Below, piece after piece: positions 44,701-53,361 of a DNA stretch of 64,000 nucleotides. The stretch covers positions 35,288,712 through 35,352,711 of the forward strand of contig NC_077224.1 in the NCBI RefSeq assembly GCF_024763615.1. Direction: 5' to 3'. Below the pieces are notes generated by a model. It did not search any database. It was given only the letters and a program-made list of their open reading frames with translations, and had not been told where the DNA came from. Source of the DNA: Phlebotomus papatasi. Its lineage: Eukaryota; Arthropoda; Insecta; Diptera; Psychodidae. The stretch's first letter is position 1, and each line of letters begins with the position of its first letter. The position numbers and the translations under genes are program-made.

Positions 44701-47700
44701 TTCATATATTTCGTGCAGAAATACTCATTTATTAAAGAAAATATTTATGATACACGCTTATTGTTGAAATATCCACATAATATAATGTCAAAAAGATATA
44801 GTAGTTTATCTTATGAAACATTTCAATATATTAATTATATTTCTCTTTTTACGGAATTTAAGCAATATACACTGTGTGTCAATAGTTTGTTGCCTAATTT
44901 ATGTTTGGGCAAATAAGTGAAAAAAATTATAGAAAAATTACATTTTTTCTTTTTGCAAATGAGTTCAAAAAAAAAAAAAAAAACAAAAATAATTAATTTT
45001 ATTTCATATCAAAAAATAGTTTTCCAAAAATTGATCATTGTTGATTCGTCAAAAGTTTGATGCTTCATTTAAAAAAGTAATTCAAAATGGTCAAAACATG
45101 TAACCAACTTAATGTAAACCGGGTACATTTTGAGTTTATGTCGTTTGAGAGGTAAATGGTGGGTTTGTATAGATTTCTAAAGTTGTCAATGGTCAATATG
45201 TGTATAAAAGTGATGATAAATAATAAGAAATATTGTATTTCTTTGTTAATTTATATAATTTAGATTAAAAATGGCAAATTACAACAAGGTTAAAAGATGG
45301 GAAATCGTCCAGAGATGCTGCCGGAATAAATCTGCGTCGTTAATTGCCAACTTTTATAGAAAGTCATGTCAGTGTATAGGGTAAATGTCTTAATTCAAAC
45401 CATTTCCAGACGCATTAAATTTGATAGAAGATTCAACACATTAAGTTCAATTTTTTTCTGAAGAGAATTACATAAATTTCCTCCTTGACTCTTCTAGAAT
45501 GTTACTGTTTAGTGAAAATTTTTTAGATAAAAATTTGAAAACTTCTTAAATACAAGAAAAATACGCGAGTGTAAAATGATTCTATTGAAAACATATTAAT
45601 CGAAATGGAGACAAGGGAAAGTTTGTAATTGGAGACAAACAGTGTAACTAAAATCGCGACGAAAGGCTTCCAAAACCTTGTTGAGTGAGTGCAGGATTTG
45701 TTCTTATTCCTTGTCTTTTCTCCTTTCCCATCTAAAAAAATAAGAAAATCTCTCCAAAAAAATCATATTTCCGGGGTTTCTTATTGAAGCATTTGCAGAC
45801 ACTTTAGAAAAAATCCTTTTTGCTCACAAAATAGGTAATTATTTCATTTGAAAACTTCACGTACCGTTAACAATAAAGATTAGCACTTAATTTAACTAAA
45901 ACTAGACAGAAATATGACATAAATGTTAAACAAAATGAATAAAGAAAAGTCACCTCATTGTGTTTTTCATTGGAAAACATGGTCGATCGATGAAAAATTC
46001 GATGGTGAAAAGGTACACTTTTAATTTTTCTGAGAAATTAAGAAATTAAAATTTGCGAATATGAATGGATTTTCGCTTTATTTGGAGCGAAATTAACTAA
46101 ATAATTAAACTGAGGTATAAATATAGCAATTTAATACTGTATTTATCATAAAAACAATGACGTCTCCATTTCGAGTAGCGAAAAATTTCCATTTGGAGCA
46201 GGTTTTGAATTAGCTTAATTTACCCTACATGAAATATTTAAAAGTTATGGTGAAGACGTACGAATACATTCGGAAAGAGAAAGAGCTACTAGACCCAGGG
46301 TTTCGACTCAGAGGGTTGACTACCATATTATAAGTAGAGTAACTGTGATAGTGTAGTGACCCCATGATGTTTTCCCCAAATATTCAGAGTTAGCAAAGAG
46401 CATTTCAACAAACTATTGACACCCACTGTACTTCAGAAAGGTTCTTTGCTTTCTGCGTAGCCCAAGGAGCTTTAATTGAGTATTTGACGGATAAGTCCGG
46501 CATCCACAATTGGACGGCCTATAGTAAGGTACCTTTGAATTGGGGCAGCTTTGAAATTGTGTTTTTTTCTATTTTTAAATAAAACAACCTTATTATGATA
46601 TAATTTAGGTCACCAAACCAATTGCGAAACTAAATTACGATAAGGTTTAATTCCATTTAGAAATAGGACAAAAGGACTTCCCCTTATCAAGTGATAGGCG
46701 ACTAGCGCCACTTGAATGATGACAATCCAGATGATGCCTTTCCGCGGAATCGGAAGGGTTTGTACCGTTTGTAGCCCTACTGACTTGGCTATGATGCGCC
46801 TTAGATGTCACATATACAATCCAGCTCTACAAGAGCTCCTCTGCGCTTGTCGCTGATAGGCAAGTGTTACTGGGGCCGTTGCGGTATTGCCACTCGGAAT
46901 GGTGCTGTTGGAGAATAGGGTAAATGTGCCAAATTTCGGCATAGTTGCATGCAGGCGCCAACGTTTCAAGTTTTCAATGCAATATCATTAATACAAATTG
47001 AATATTTTTATTACTTCTTCTCAAGGAGTGTTGCTTGGAAACTTGTAGACAGTTTATCGTCTTTATTTACTCTAAAATCATTTTTAATACATTTTAAAAT
47101 AAATAAAAATGTTGACATAGCTGTGGTGCCCTATTTCGGCCACCTTCATTCTCATAGTTTTTTGCCCATCGGAAATTTTTCAAATGTCTTTTTCACGTCT
47201 TCTCGTTTGTCAAAGCTAATTTTTTTGTTATTCTTTTGCATTGTATAATCTCTAGAGTATGTAAAAACTAAAAATTCATGGAAATTCAACGAACAAAAAA
47301 GATGGCCGGACTTGCAAGCTGGCCGGAATTTGGCACACTTGCCCTACGCTTTTGCCAAAACTTTTGGATCTGGGAAAATATCATGAAATCAAAATTCATA
47401 TCTCTTTCTTTCTCAATCGTTTTGCATTTGTCTATCCCGCTCTTTTGCACTCTTCTTCTTTTTTTTAACATCATACGAATTTTAATTTAATTCAATACAA
47501 TTTTAAGTTTAAAAGAATAGAATAAGACATATACAAAACGTTTGAGAAAGAAACGGATGTAGGGGGAAGTGGGGCACCTTTGAAAGTGGACTACCTTTGA
47601 AATTGGGATTTTTCACCTATTTTTAAATAAAATTAAGCCTTATCGTGATATAATTTAGCTGCACAAACAGACTATGCTATGATATGTTATGATATGGATC

Positions 47701-50700
47701 AGTTCTACTTAAATATAGGTGAAAAATCCCGATTTCAAAAGTGCCCCACTTTCAAAGGTGCCCCACTTCCCCCTAAATTTCGATTTGATGAAATTTCAGT
47801 ATCTAAAAGGTGAGCATGGTGCCATTAAGTTCTAAATTGACTACTCATTAAATTGGATTTTTTGCTGGCGAAATTTAATATTAGACTACTCATTTGCACA
47901 GTGCCATACCTTTTTAGTTAAAAAAAAATGTGATAGAAATTTGCTGGCACAATTTCGATTAAAAAAAATAGTCTTTCAAAATAGTAAAAAAAAAAACAGA
48001 ATTAAAATAGTAAAATTAATGGGAATAGTGGAGTTCTCTTGAAAGCACAATTAGAACAATTAACACAGTTTGGACATTCGCTGCACTTTTCTTTTTTGTC
48101 CAGGAAGAATATAGAGGGGAAAAATGCTCGAGTATAAATCCCATAATTGACTTTATAAATTACAGAGTAAAGGAGAAAATTGAGAAATTTTTTCACAGAG
48201 TGAGTGGTTGGAAATTCATGTGATATAAAATTTGATACACTGCTGGCAATAATCATAGCTCCACTTTTTCATACTAGAAAAACTTTGAAAAAAAATTTTT
48301 TTTTGAAAAAAATAAAAATATCATTTGAAGGTATTTTCAAACCGATATGAAAAATTGCCATTTGAATTTCATATCGTTAGAACTGTGATTACTGTGATAG
48401 AATCTTTATCAAAATGGCGATTTTCGGGTGGCAATAATTATAGCTCCACTCAATAAATTTGGCCCTAGGGTATTTATTTGCAATCAGTGAAGGTGAATAT
48501 CTTTAAGTAATTTAATTAATAACTTTATTAAGCTAATTAGAGTCATTTTTATAAAGTTTTTCATGAATTTTGCTGAAATTTTGTAAGAAAAATGTTTAAT
48601 GAACAAAAATAAGGGATTAATTAAGGTCTTGAAGGGGATGAAAATTGACAACCAAAAAATTTCCATAAAAATGACAAGATACTATCACCTTTCACTGAGA
48701 CTGCTTAGTCTCATCATGTTCTGTTGATCCTGCCCCAAAACAGAATTCCAAGTGACTAAGGTGGTCTTCAGAATAATGAAATAAAAAATTATCAAAAAGA
48801 AGCTTATTGCAGTTTGATGAATAGAAAGTATTTTACGTCATTTAAGTGGTTTAAAATTATTTTTTCAGACAGAAAACAAGTTAAGACAAGACCTATCAAT
48901 TTTTTTAGTCGAAAAAAATAATTTTGTACCACTTAAATGAGGTAAAACACCTTTTGTTCATCAAACTGCAATAAGCTTCTTTTTGATAATTTTTTATTTC
49001 ATTATTCTGAAGACCACCTTAGTCACTTGGAATTCTGTTTTGGGGCAGGATCAACAGAACATGATGAGACTAAGCAGTCTCAGTGAAAGGTGATAGTATC
49101 TTGTCATTTTTATGGAAATTTTTTGGTTGTCAATTTTCATCCCCTTCAAGACCTTAATTAATCCCTTATTTTTGTTCATTAAACATTTTTCTTACAAAAT
49201 TTCAGCAAAATTCATGAAAAACTTTATAAAAATGACTCTAATTAGCTTAATAAAGTTATTAATTAAATTACTTAAAGATATTCACCTTCACTGATTGCAA
49301 ATAAATACCCTAGGGCCAAATTTATTGAGTGGAGCTATAATTATTGCCACCCGAAAATCGCCATTTTGATAAAGATTCTATCACAGTAATCACAGTTCTA
49401 ACGATATGAAATTCAAATGGCAATTTTTCATATCGGTTTGAAAATACCTTCAAATGATTTTTTTTATTTTTTTCCAAAAAAATTTTTTTTCAAAGTTTTT
49501 CCAGTATGAAAAAGTGGAGCTATGATTATTGCCAGCAGTGTATAACCAGAGAAAATTCATGGTGAAGAGAGTTGATGATGATGGGATACTAAACAAGGAA
49601 ATTATAATGAGCGGAAGAAGTTTCCTGTCATCAGGAAATTCTCCCTTTTCAGAAGCATCACAGAAAGTTCTAAAAAGCACGTGTACCAAAAATGTGTGAA
49701 TGAAAAAGGGTCGGAAGAAAAGGACTTTAAAATGTGGAAATTTTTGGTGAGATGACTAGAGAAGTTTTATACAAAATGATTTTTCTCATGACAAGTGATA
49801 ACGAGATAAAGTCTCCACAAAATTAATTTCATTGTAATAATATGAAAAGTGAATGGAGCAAAAGTTAGAAAACACACTCTTCTCATGTGGTTTGAAAATT
49901 CTGGAGATGGTTGAGAAAGAGGTTGAAAAGTTATTCACACACAGAGTCTCTGCGGAATGCTCGTTGATGGGGAAATTTTAGTGGTTTTTCTCACCGATTT
50001 GTGTCAGTGAAAAGGAATGAGAATGGCATGAAAATATCTCTTCATTCCCATCTGTGGATGTGTCTCCTTGCACTTTTACTATGGAACTTTGTGTATAAAA
50101 TATATTTTCACCTCTTTTACTAGGTGATTGCATTCATCTGCGGCGTGATTGTTATAATTCTGATGATCATGGCTCTGGCATCCACCGACTGGTTAATGGC
50201 TGAGGGTTGGCGTCAGGGGTTATTTGTGCACTGTATCGAGGAGGATGTTGTGCCACCACTTCCGTTCAATCTTCAGGATCCACCAGGATGCTATCCGAGC
50301 CGCGATGCTGCTTACATCAAAGCTACAGCAGCACTGTGCATCATTACACTAATCACAGATGCAATCGCCACACTTCTTACTGGGCTGGGGCTCAGGACAC
50401 AGGATCACAACATGAAATACAAGTTCTACCGAATTGCCGTGCTCGTTATGCTCGTAGCATGTAAGTTGAAACTCAATTATTACCCAAATAATAATAATAA
50501 TTATTATGCAGTACTACAAACCTGTAGAGTGGAAAAAGAATCATCTACTTTAAGTTGCTTCCAGTCCAACAATAGATTCTTAATTTATTCTCTATCAAGA
50601 GAAAGTTTAAGTTGAACCCAAACAAACTTGTTACTTCACATTGAAATTCACAGTTTTTATATGAAACTAGAACTTTATAAACACTAGCTTTTTTCCTCAA

Positions 50701-53361
50701 ACAGATAAATTACTTCATTTTAGCATTCAAATATACATCCAAAATCTCTCAAGGGAGATCTTGTATGTTTTATCAATCAGAGGGAAATCTTTTCGTTTGG
50801 TGAGATCTAGTTCAATAGTAACTGATTTAAGAGTTTAAAAACATAAAATCCCGAATGGGTCAAAATCCTGAATAGGTCTTAAAACCACGAAAAGTCCAAA
50901 TTCCGAATGGTCAAACACGTGAAGGGGACGGAATTATACGGAGGATAATGTGTAGAATAATTGCCCTTTACCTCAAATAAGTGCAGACCCAATCATAGGA
51001 GTAGGACAAGAATTCCAGATTTTGGCTTTCGGAACTTTGACACCTTTTGGATTTCGGACTTTTGAGATTTAGGTTTTCGGGATTTCGACCAATTCGAAAT
51101 TTTGACTTTCGGGATTTTGACTTCCCAGTTTTTGGCCCATTCCGGATTTTTGCTTTCAGAATTTTGGCTTTTAGGATTTCGACCCATTTGGGATTTTAGC
51201 TTTCGGGTAGCTTCCGGAATTTTGGCCCATTCCGGATTGTAGCTTTCAGAATTTTGGCTTTTAGGATTTCGACCCATTCGCGATTTTAGCTTTCGGGATT
51301 AGGCTTCCCGAATTTTGGCTTACGGAATTTTGGCCCATTCCAGATTTTAGCTTTCAGAATTTTGGCTTTTAGGATTTTGACCTATTCGGGATTTTGCCTT
51401 TCGGGATTTGGCTTCCGGAATTTTGGCTTACGGAATTTTAGCCCATTCCGGATTTTAGCTTTCAGAATTTTGGCTTTTAGGATTTTGACCCATTCGGGAT
51501 TTTGGCTTTCGGAATTTGGCTTCCGGAATTTTGGGTTACGGAATTTTGGCCCATTCCAGATTTTGGCTTTCAAGATTTTGACTTAGGATTTCGACCCATT
51601 CGGGATTTTGCCTTTCAGGATTTGGCTTCCGGAATTTTGGCTTACGGAATTTTAGCCCATTCCGGATTTTAGCTATCAGAATTTTGGCTTTTAGGATTTT
51701 GACCCATTCGGGATTTTGGCTTTCGGAATTTGGCTTCCGGAATTTTGGGTTACGGAATTTTAGCCCATTCCAGATTTTGGCTTTCAAGATTTTGACTTAG
51801 GATTTCGACCCATTCGGGATTTTGGCTTTCGGAATTTTGGTCTATTTTGGATTTCGGACTTTTGGGATTTTGGCTTTTAGGTTTTCGACCCATTCGGGAT
51901 TTTGGCTTTCGGGATTAGGCTTCCCGAATTTTGGCTTACGGAATTTTGGCCCATTCCAGATTTTGGCTTTCGGGATTTTGACTTTTAGGAGATCGACCCA
52001 TTCGGAATTTTGGCCCATTCTGGATTTCGGACTTTTGGAATTTTGGCTTTCAGAATTTTGGCCTATTCTAGATTTCGGACTTTTGAGATTTTGGCTTTTC
52101 CAGCTTTTTTGGCTTTCGGGATTATGGCTTTTGGGATTTCGACCCATTCGGAATTTTGGTATTCGGGATTTTGGCTTTCGGAATTTTAACCTTTTCACAA
52201 CTAAACGTATAGAAATCTCAGTTAAAAGTACGGGATAATTATATTAATGAATTTTTAAAAGGAAAAATCATTTAATAGTCACAAACCGCCTAGATAGACC
52301 CATTATTAAGCAAGGCAATCAGCGACGGTTTTATGTCTTTTACTGTTTATTATCGTACAACATTTATTTGTCAGATAGCGAAAGATATAAAACCGTTGGT
52401 GATTGCTGTGTTCAGTGATTAGTGGACCAAGTGTTTTGTGGCTGCGTTAATTTAGCATAAAGCAGTATAACCACAGCATAGTTCTATAATAATAATAATA
52501 ATAAATTACCGAAAAAATCTTTTTAAAAACTATGAAACTACTATTTCATTGATTTCGCTTATACACGCGTTGTCTTTAAAGTTGTGCAAAATTGTTCTCT
52601 TGCGCTTTTTTTACCTTTGATCTTGAAAAACCGTTATTAGGAATGATTCAACGGTATTTTCACACATGGTCAATTGTCTAATTATTGACCCAAGGATCGT
52701 TAAGTTAACGACGTTAGCATGCAGGCGGACAGCTTGGGTAATCTCTAAAATATATCCAAAAATGAAAAAAAAATCCCACGACGCGTTTTCCAGCAATCTC
52801 AAAAAATATAGCTTTGGATGAGAAGGAGAGGTGTTGGTGAAAATGAGGGGCATATTAACGATCCTTGGAACGACTTATGGGGGATCCCCCTTAGTTCTCA
52901 AGTCGCTATCTCTAATCGTTTGGCCTCTAGAGCTGACGACAGCCGGGCGGACAGATGTTTTTCTGATATTCAAAGTGTGCTACTGTCACTGCAGGCGGTC
53001 ACTGTGGTCACTGTCCTAAATTTTACGGCACTTGAGTTTACTCTCTATAAAAATTTAGAAAACCCATATAAGAGAAAATTAATTCTTTTATGGGATTCTC
53101 AGAATTGAGAAACTAAAATAATGCATTGTATTTGCAGTGATCTCCATCCTGATCGCCTTGATTTTGTATCCAGTCTGCTTTGCGGCCGAATTGAACTTGG
53201 GTAATCGTCCAATATGGGAATTTGGGTGGGCGTATGGTGTTGGCTGGGGTGCTGCCATTTTCTTATTTGGAGCCGTTGTCCTCCTACTGTGCGACAAGGA
53301 ATCTGAAGAAATCTACTACAAAGAACGGAAAATCGTTCACGAATCTCAGATGCGAGCCTAG
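29760..53361 (+). CDS. TMEM47: TMEM47/VAB-9-like four-transmembrane claudin-superfamily protein (5 coding exons)
   Basis: TMEM47/VAB-9 (BCMP1) proteins are four-pass membrane proteins of cell junctions in the PMP22/claudin superfamily. Exons: 29760-29887, 29960-29992, 37405-37480, 50124-50460 and 53138-53361 (TAG). Donors are GTATGT, GTAAAT, GTAAGT, GTAAGT; acceptors GCAG, GTAG, CTAG, GCAG. Phases agree and give 265 residues. Residues 1-79 are a long hydrophilic, Ser- and acid-rich N-terminus ending TRPLK, matching human TPLK just before TM1. TM1 is VIAFICGVIVIILMIMALAS (80-99); the first loop has DWLMAEGWRQGLFVHC with a second Cys in PPGCYPS. TM2 is in KATAALCIITLITDAIATLL, TM3 in FYRIAVLVMLVALISILIAL, then LYPVCF. 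TM4 lies within GWAYGVGWGAAIFLFGAVVL, as in human [20 protein letters not shown] (from memory). The tail is charged. An in-frame ATG in exon 3 (37431) could start a shorter form. Confidence 0.9.
29960..29992 (+). CDS. TMEM47: 33-base microexon 2 of the TMEM47-like gene
   Basis: Flanked by ATTGCAG and GTAAATCGG. With the AG left over from exon 1 and the C from exon 3 it adds SESVTLDYFKES in frame. Intron 1 is 72 bp and intron 2 is 7.4 kb. Confidence 0.75.
30000..31254. other. TMEM47 intron 2, first part
   Basis: No nested gene or repeat recognised. ORFs are short with no motif. Confidence 0.3.
31255..32120. mobile_element. Non-autonomous element family C, TA-flanked (forward copy)
   Basis: 866-bp element with ends GGGTAAATTAAGCTAATTCA / TTGAATTAGGACATTTACCC and TA on both sides. 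An inverted near-copy is at 45379-46225. The longest ORF (67 codons near 31826) is not preserved as a protein, so it looks non-coding. Confidence 0.7.
32250..32960. repeat. Interspersed repeat family D (copy 1)
   Basis: Shares words such as GGTTCTCAACCGATT, CCAAGACCTTTCCAACGA, CTTTTTATCCTTTAACCTTG and GTCGCTATCTCTAACCGTTTGG with 40510-40800, 52600-52960 and 59880-60245. No ends or ORF were defined; possibly a fragment of a longer element. Confidence 0.5.
33061..33458. mobile_element. ~400-bp hairpin MITE, GTGTTATCACACTTGCAC ends
   Basis: Left TGTTATCACACTTGCACATT and right AATGTGCAAGTGTGATAACG are complementary. Inner pairs (GATTCACATTAATTGTCG; AGACTTGGCC..GCA) extend the fold to most of the element. 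TTAC occurs at both flanks, a possible target duplication. Confidence 0.6.
33666..34592. mobile_element. MITE family E copy split by a TTA-flanked insertion
   Basis: Ends CAGTGTCCGCTCTCTAATCC and AACAAAGCGGGCACTG belong to the same family as 17484-17816 and 34671-34959. The middle is interrupted at 33902-34481. Without the insert it would be about 345 bases. Confidence 0.65.
33902..34481. mobile_element. PIF/Harbinger-like MITE with 3-bp TTA duplication
   Basis: Ends CACTATGCAACA / TGTTGCATAGTG, with long subterminal inverted repeats (GGCACACGGATCTCACATGG; AGTCGAGTCCCCTGATCA). TTA is present on both sides (33899-33901, 34482-34484). The neighbouring family E copy at about 34852-34866 shows the empty site with a single TTA. 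A 3-bp TTA/TAA duplication is typical of PIF/Harbinger (family assignment is inference). Confidence 0.7.
34671..34959. mobile_element. MITE family E, uninterrupted 289-bp copy
   Basis: CAGTACCCGCTCTCTAATCC at the left, GCAAGGCGGGTACTG at the right, TA flanks. Serves as empty-site reference for the insertion 33902-34481. Confidence 0.65.
35222..35410. repeat. Repeat fragment shared with 4313-4380
   Basis: ATTCTGTAAAAATATGACAA followed by TATCATATGACACATTTAAAATTTTT matches 4315-4370 closely. An inverted version (TTTGTCATCATATGACATTG) follows at 35380. Possibly one hairpin element. Confidence 0.4.
35535..36831. mobile_element. 1.3-kb TA-flanked element (GGGTGGAAT ends) with nested MITE
   Basis: Left GGGTGGAATAACCACTTATCGCC; right GGCGAGAAGTGATGATTCCACCC; TA on both sides. 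Many internal TTATCGCC/GGCGAAAAGTGG words. The ORF near 35665 has no motif. A second inverted-repeat element is inserted at 36220-36606. Confidence 0.65.
36220..36606. mobile_element. Nested 387-bp MITE, ATATCGTCGGTTCC ends
   Basis: ATATCGTCGGTTCCGAAGAA plus GACTATTGTAAGTC at the left is repeated exactly inverted at the right, a terminal repeat of 34 bases. No TSD was evident. Confidence 0.65.
36832..37404. other. TMEM47 intron 2, last part
   Basis: No gene or repeat recognised before exon 3. Could contain a second promoter for the exon-3 start, but no motif proves it. Confidence 0.3.
37405..37480 (+). CDS. TMEM47: Exon 3 of the TMEM47-like gene, with alternative in-frame ATG
   Basis: Preceded by TTTTGTAG and followed by GTAAGTCC. 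It encodes SRRPSASKMAPTTTIETVTI and then TRPLK. The ATG at 37431 would give a 17-residue N-terminus before TM1, closer to vertebrate TMEM47 than the 79-residue long form. Confidence 0.75.
37481..39700. other. TMEM47 intron 3, first part
   Basis: The long intron (12.6 kb) begins with purine-rich GAAAAA/GGAAA sequence (37,900-39,000). No gene recognised. Confidence 0.3.
39715..39977. mobile_element. Foldback/minisatellite element (family F), copy 2
   Basis: CCAAAATCCTGAAAGCCAAA at the left, then a core nearly identical to copy 1 (AGACACAGAAGATTTCCCTT; GTGCAATCGTGGGAGTA), then at least five GGATTTTGGCTTTCG-type units, ending GATTTTGACCGGAACCCC. Confidence 0.65.
39978..40395. repeat. ~200-bp-arm inverted repeat encoding the same peptide on both strands
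   Basis: Left arm 39978-40155 and right arm 40215-40395 are complementary, with a ~60-base loop. Each arm, read inward, codes LAARGFSKTLSVPLNDLFPT and then QHELTFNTNRLYA.YDTP, with only a few differences. It abuts the family F element. A retroelement-derived duplicate is possible; I do not recognise the peptide. Confidence 0.6.
40500..40800. repeat. Interspersed repeat family D (copy 2)
   Basis: Contains CGTTTAGCGGTTCTCAACCT, CCAAGACCTTTCCAACGAGC and the following CTTTTTAACC block shared with the other family D copies. Confidence 0.45.
41490..42449. repeat. Long imperfect palindrome interrupted by a tRNA-like insertion
   Basis: The left arm (about 41490-41860) is complementary to the right arm (about 41870-42449), including CATGGAAAACATGGGCTGCT, CTAGAGGAACGGTATCATGC, CCAAATGCATTTCAACTCG and, outermost, GGAGATTGTTTTTGAAAAAG. 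The right arm carries an extra ~220 bases (42028-42250) with the tRNA-like sequence and a second copy of ATTCTGTTCAATCACTTTCA from the hairpin tip. Confidence 0.7.
42040..42112 (+). tRNA. tRNA-like sequence, possible SINE head (anticodon loop CTAGACA)
   Basis: A 73-base cloverleaf can be drawn: acceptor GTCCCCA/TGGAGAC (one mismatch), D-arm GCTC/GAGC, anticodon stem TTCGC/GCGAA, T-arm CCCAG/CCGGG (one mismatch). The A box TAGCTCAGTTGG and B box AGTTCGATCC are good, and a T-run follows at 42115. The loop would give anticodon AGA (Ser), but the variable arm is short (not Ser-like) and base 37 is C. A Pol III tRNA-derived SINE head or pseudogene is more likely than a working tRNA. Confidence 0.5.
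42450..45270. other. AT-rich intron sequence
   Basis: About 2.8 kb with no gene or repeat I can name. Contains a TTTATTTATTTATTC tract near 44370. Confidence 0.3.
45271..46356 (+). pseudogene. Tc1-like transposase N-terminus, interrupted by a family C element
   Basis: The ATG at 45271 opens KVKRWEIVQRCCRNKSASLI and ANFYRKSCQC, resembling the helix-turn-helix start of Tc1/mariner-type transposases. At 45377 it runs into a TA-flanked element (45379-46225). Removing the element and one TA continues in frame to HEIFKSYGEDVRIHSE and RPRVSTQRVDYHII, like the second DNA-binding part, until TAG at 46354. Nothing of the DDE catalytic core was recognised further on, so the copy is dead. Confidence 0.55.
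45379..46225. mobile_element. Non-autonomous element family C (inverted copy) inside the Tc1-like ORF
   Basis: 847-bp inverted near-copy of 31255-32120, with ends GGGTAAATGTCTTAATTCAA / TTTTGAATTAGCTTAATTTACCC and TA on both sides. Confidence 0.7.
46524..46684. mobile_element. Ragged MITE family B relative
   Basis: GTACCTTTGAATTGGGGCAG and GCTTTGAAATTG at the left and AAATAGGACAAAAGGACTTCCCC at the right resemble family B (compare 47562-47773). The ends are eroded. Confidence 0.4.
46685..47349. other. Intron sequence with one GC-richer block
   Basis: 46690-46920 is more GC-rich than its surroundings and may be another retroelement scrap. I see no readable protein. Confidence 0.3.
47350..47825. 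mobile_element. MITE family A copy split by a family B MITE
   Basis: Left half GGATCTGGGAAAATATCATG plus TCTATCCCGCTCTTTTGCAC, right half TTCGATTTGATGAAATTTCAG and TCTAAAAGGTGAGCATGGTG belong to family A. The family B element 47562-47773 sits between them. Confidence 0.55.
47562..47773. mobile_element. MITE family B, TA-flanked, nested
   Basis: GGGGGAAGTGGGGCACCTTT at the left and its complement at the right, TA at both sides. Close to 1746-1943 but inserted at a different point of family A. Confidence 0.65.
48238..49540. mobile_element. Near-perfect 1.3-kb palindromic element, TA-flanked
   Basis: Left end TA then CACTGCTGGCAATAATCATA; right end TATGATTATTGCCAGCAGTG then TA. The arms of about 630 bases are almost identical inverted copies around a ~40-base spacer near 48870-48907. 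The same 60-codon ORF appears once on each strand (48484-48666 minus, 49112-49294 plus). Ends and TA duplication suggest a Tc1/mariner-type foldback derivative. It has no transposase. Confidence 0.8.
49541..50123. other. TMEM47 intron 3, last part
   Basis: No gene or repeat recognised up to the exon 4 acceptor. Confidence 0.3.
50124..50460 (+). CDS. TMEM47: Exon 4 of the TMEM47-like gene (TM1, loop 1, TM2, start of TM3)
   Basis: Acceptor TTTTACTAG, donor GCAT|GTAAGT. It codes for the first two membrane segments and the first extracellular loop with two cysteines (VHC and PGCYP). The frame is open throughout. Confidence 0.9.
50850..52195. repeat. Minisatellite array of GGATTTTGGCTTTCGG-type units (family F, expanded)
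   Basis: About 1.3 kb of degenerate 14-17-base units (GGGATTTTGGCTTTC, GGAATTTTGGCTTAC, GACCCATTC). It starts with inverted units (50850-50915), then a relic of the family F core (TTATACGGAGGATAATGTGT). A higher-order period of roughly 210 bases is visible (for example GACCCATTCGGGATTTTGG at 51488 and 51701). Long open frames on both strands here are by-products of the repeat. Confidence 0.7.
52196..52590. other. TMEM47 intron 4 spacer with (AAT)n
   Basis: Contains a short AATAATAATAATAATAA microsatellite at about 52487-52504. Otherwise nothing. Confidence 0.35.
52600..52960. repeat. Interspersed repeat family D (copy 3)
   Basis: CTTGAAAAACCGTTATTAGG, ATGATTCAACGGTATTTTC and ATATATCCAAAAATGAAAAA match 60150-60240. 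CAAGTCGCTATCTCTAATCG matches 32790-32820. Confidence 0.5.
53138..53361 (+). CDS. TMEM47: Exon 5 of the TMEM47-like gene (TM3 end, TM4, C-tail)
   Basis: Acceptor ATTTGCAG. It continues LISILIALILYPVCFAAE, then TM4 and the charged tail ending QMRA. The 3' UTR probably runs to about 54.5 kb, where AATAAA occurs at 54468-54473; nearer canonical signals were not evident. Confidence 0.9.

Noticed and set aside
48484..49294. Identical 60-residue ORFs on opposite strands
   Set aside because: Exact consequence of the palindromic element 48238-49540, not a duplicated gene.
50850..52195. CRISPR array
   Set aside because: Units are contiguous and degenerate with no unique spacers, and the context is an intron of a eukaryotic gene.
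50993..52238. Several open frames of 60-138 codons on both strands, rich in F-G-L-R or N-P-E-S-Q repeats
   Set aside because: They are translations of the GGATTTTGGCTTTCGG minisatellite in multiple frames; repeats of 15 or 16 bases without stops give such ORFs automatically.
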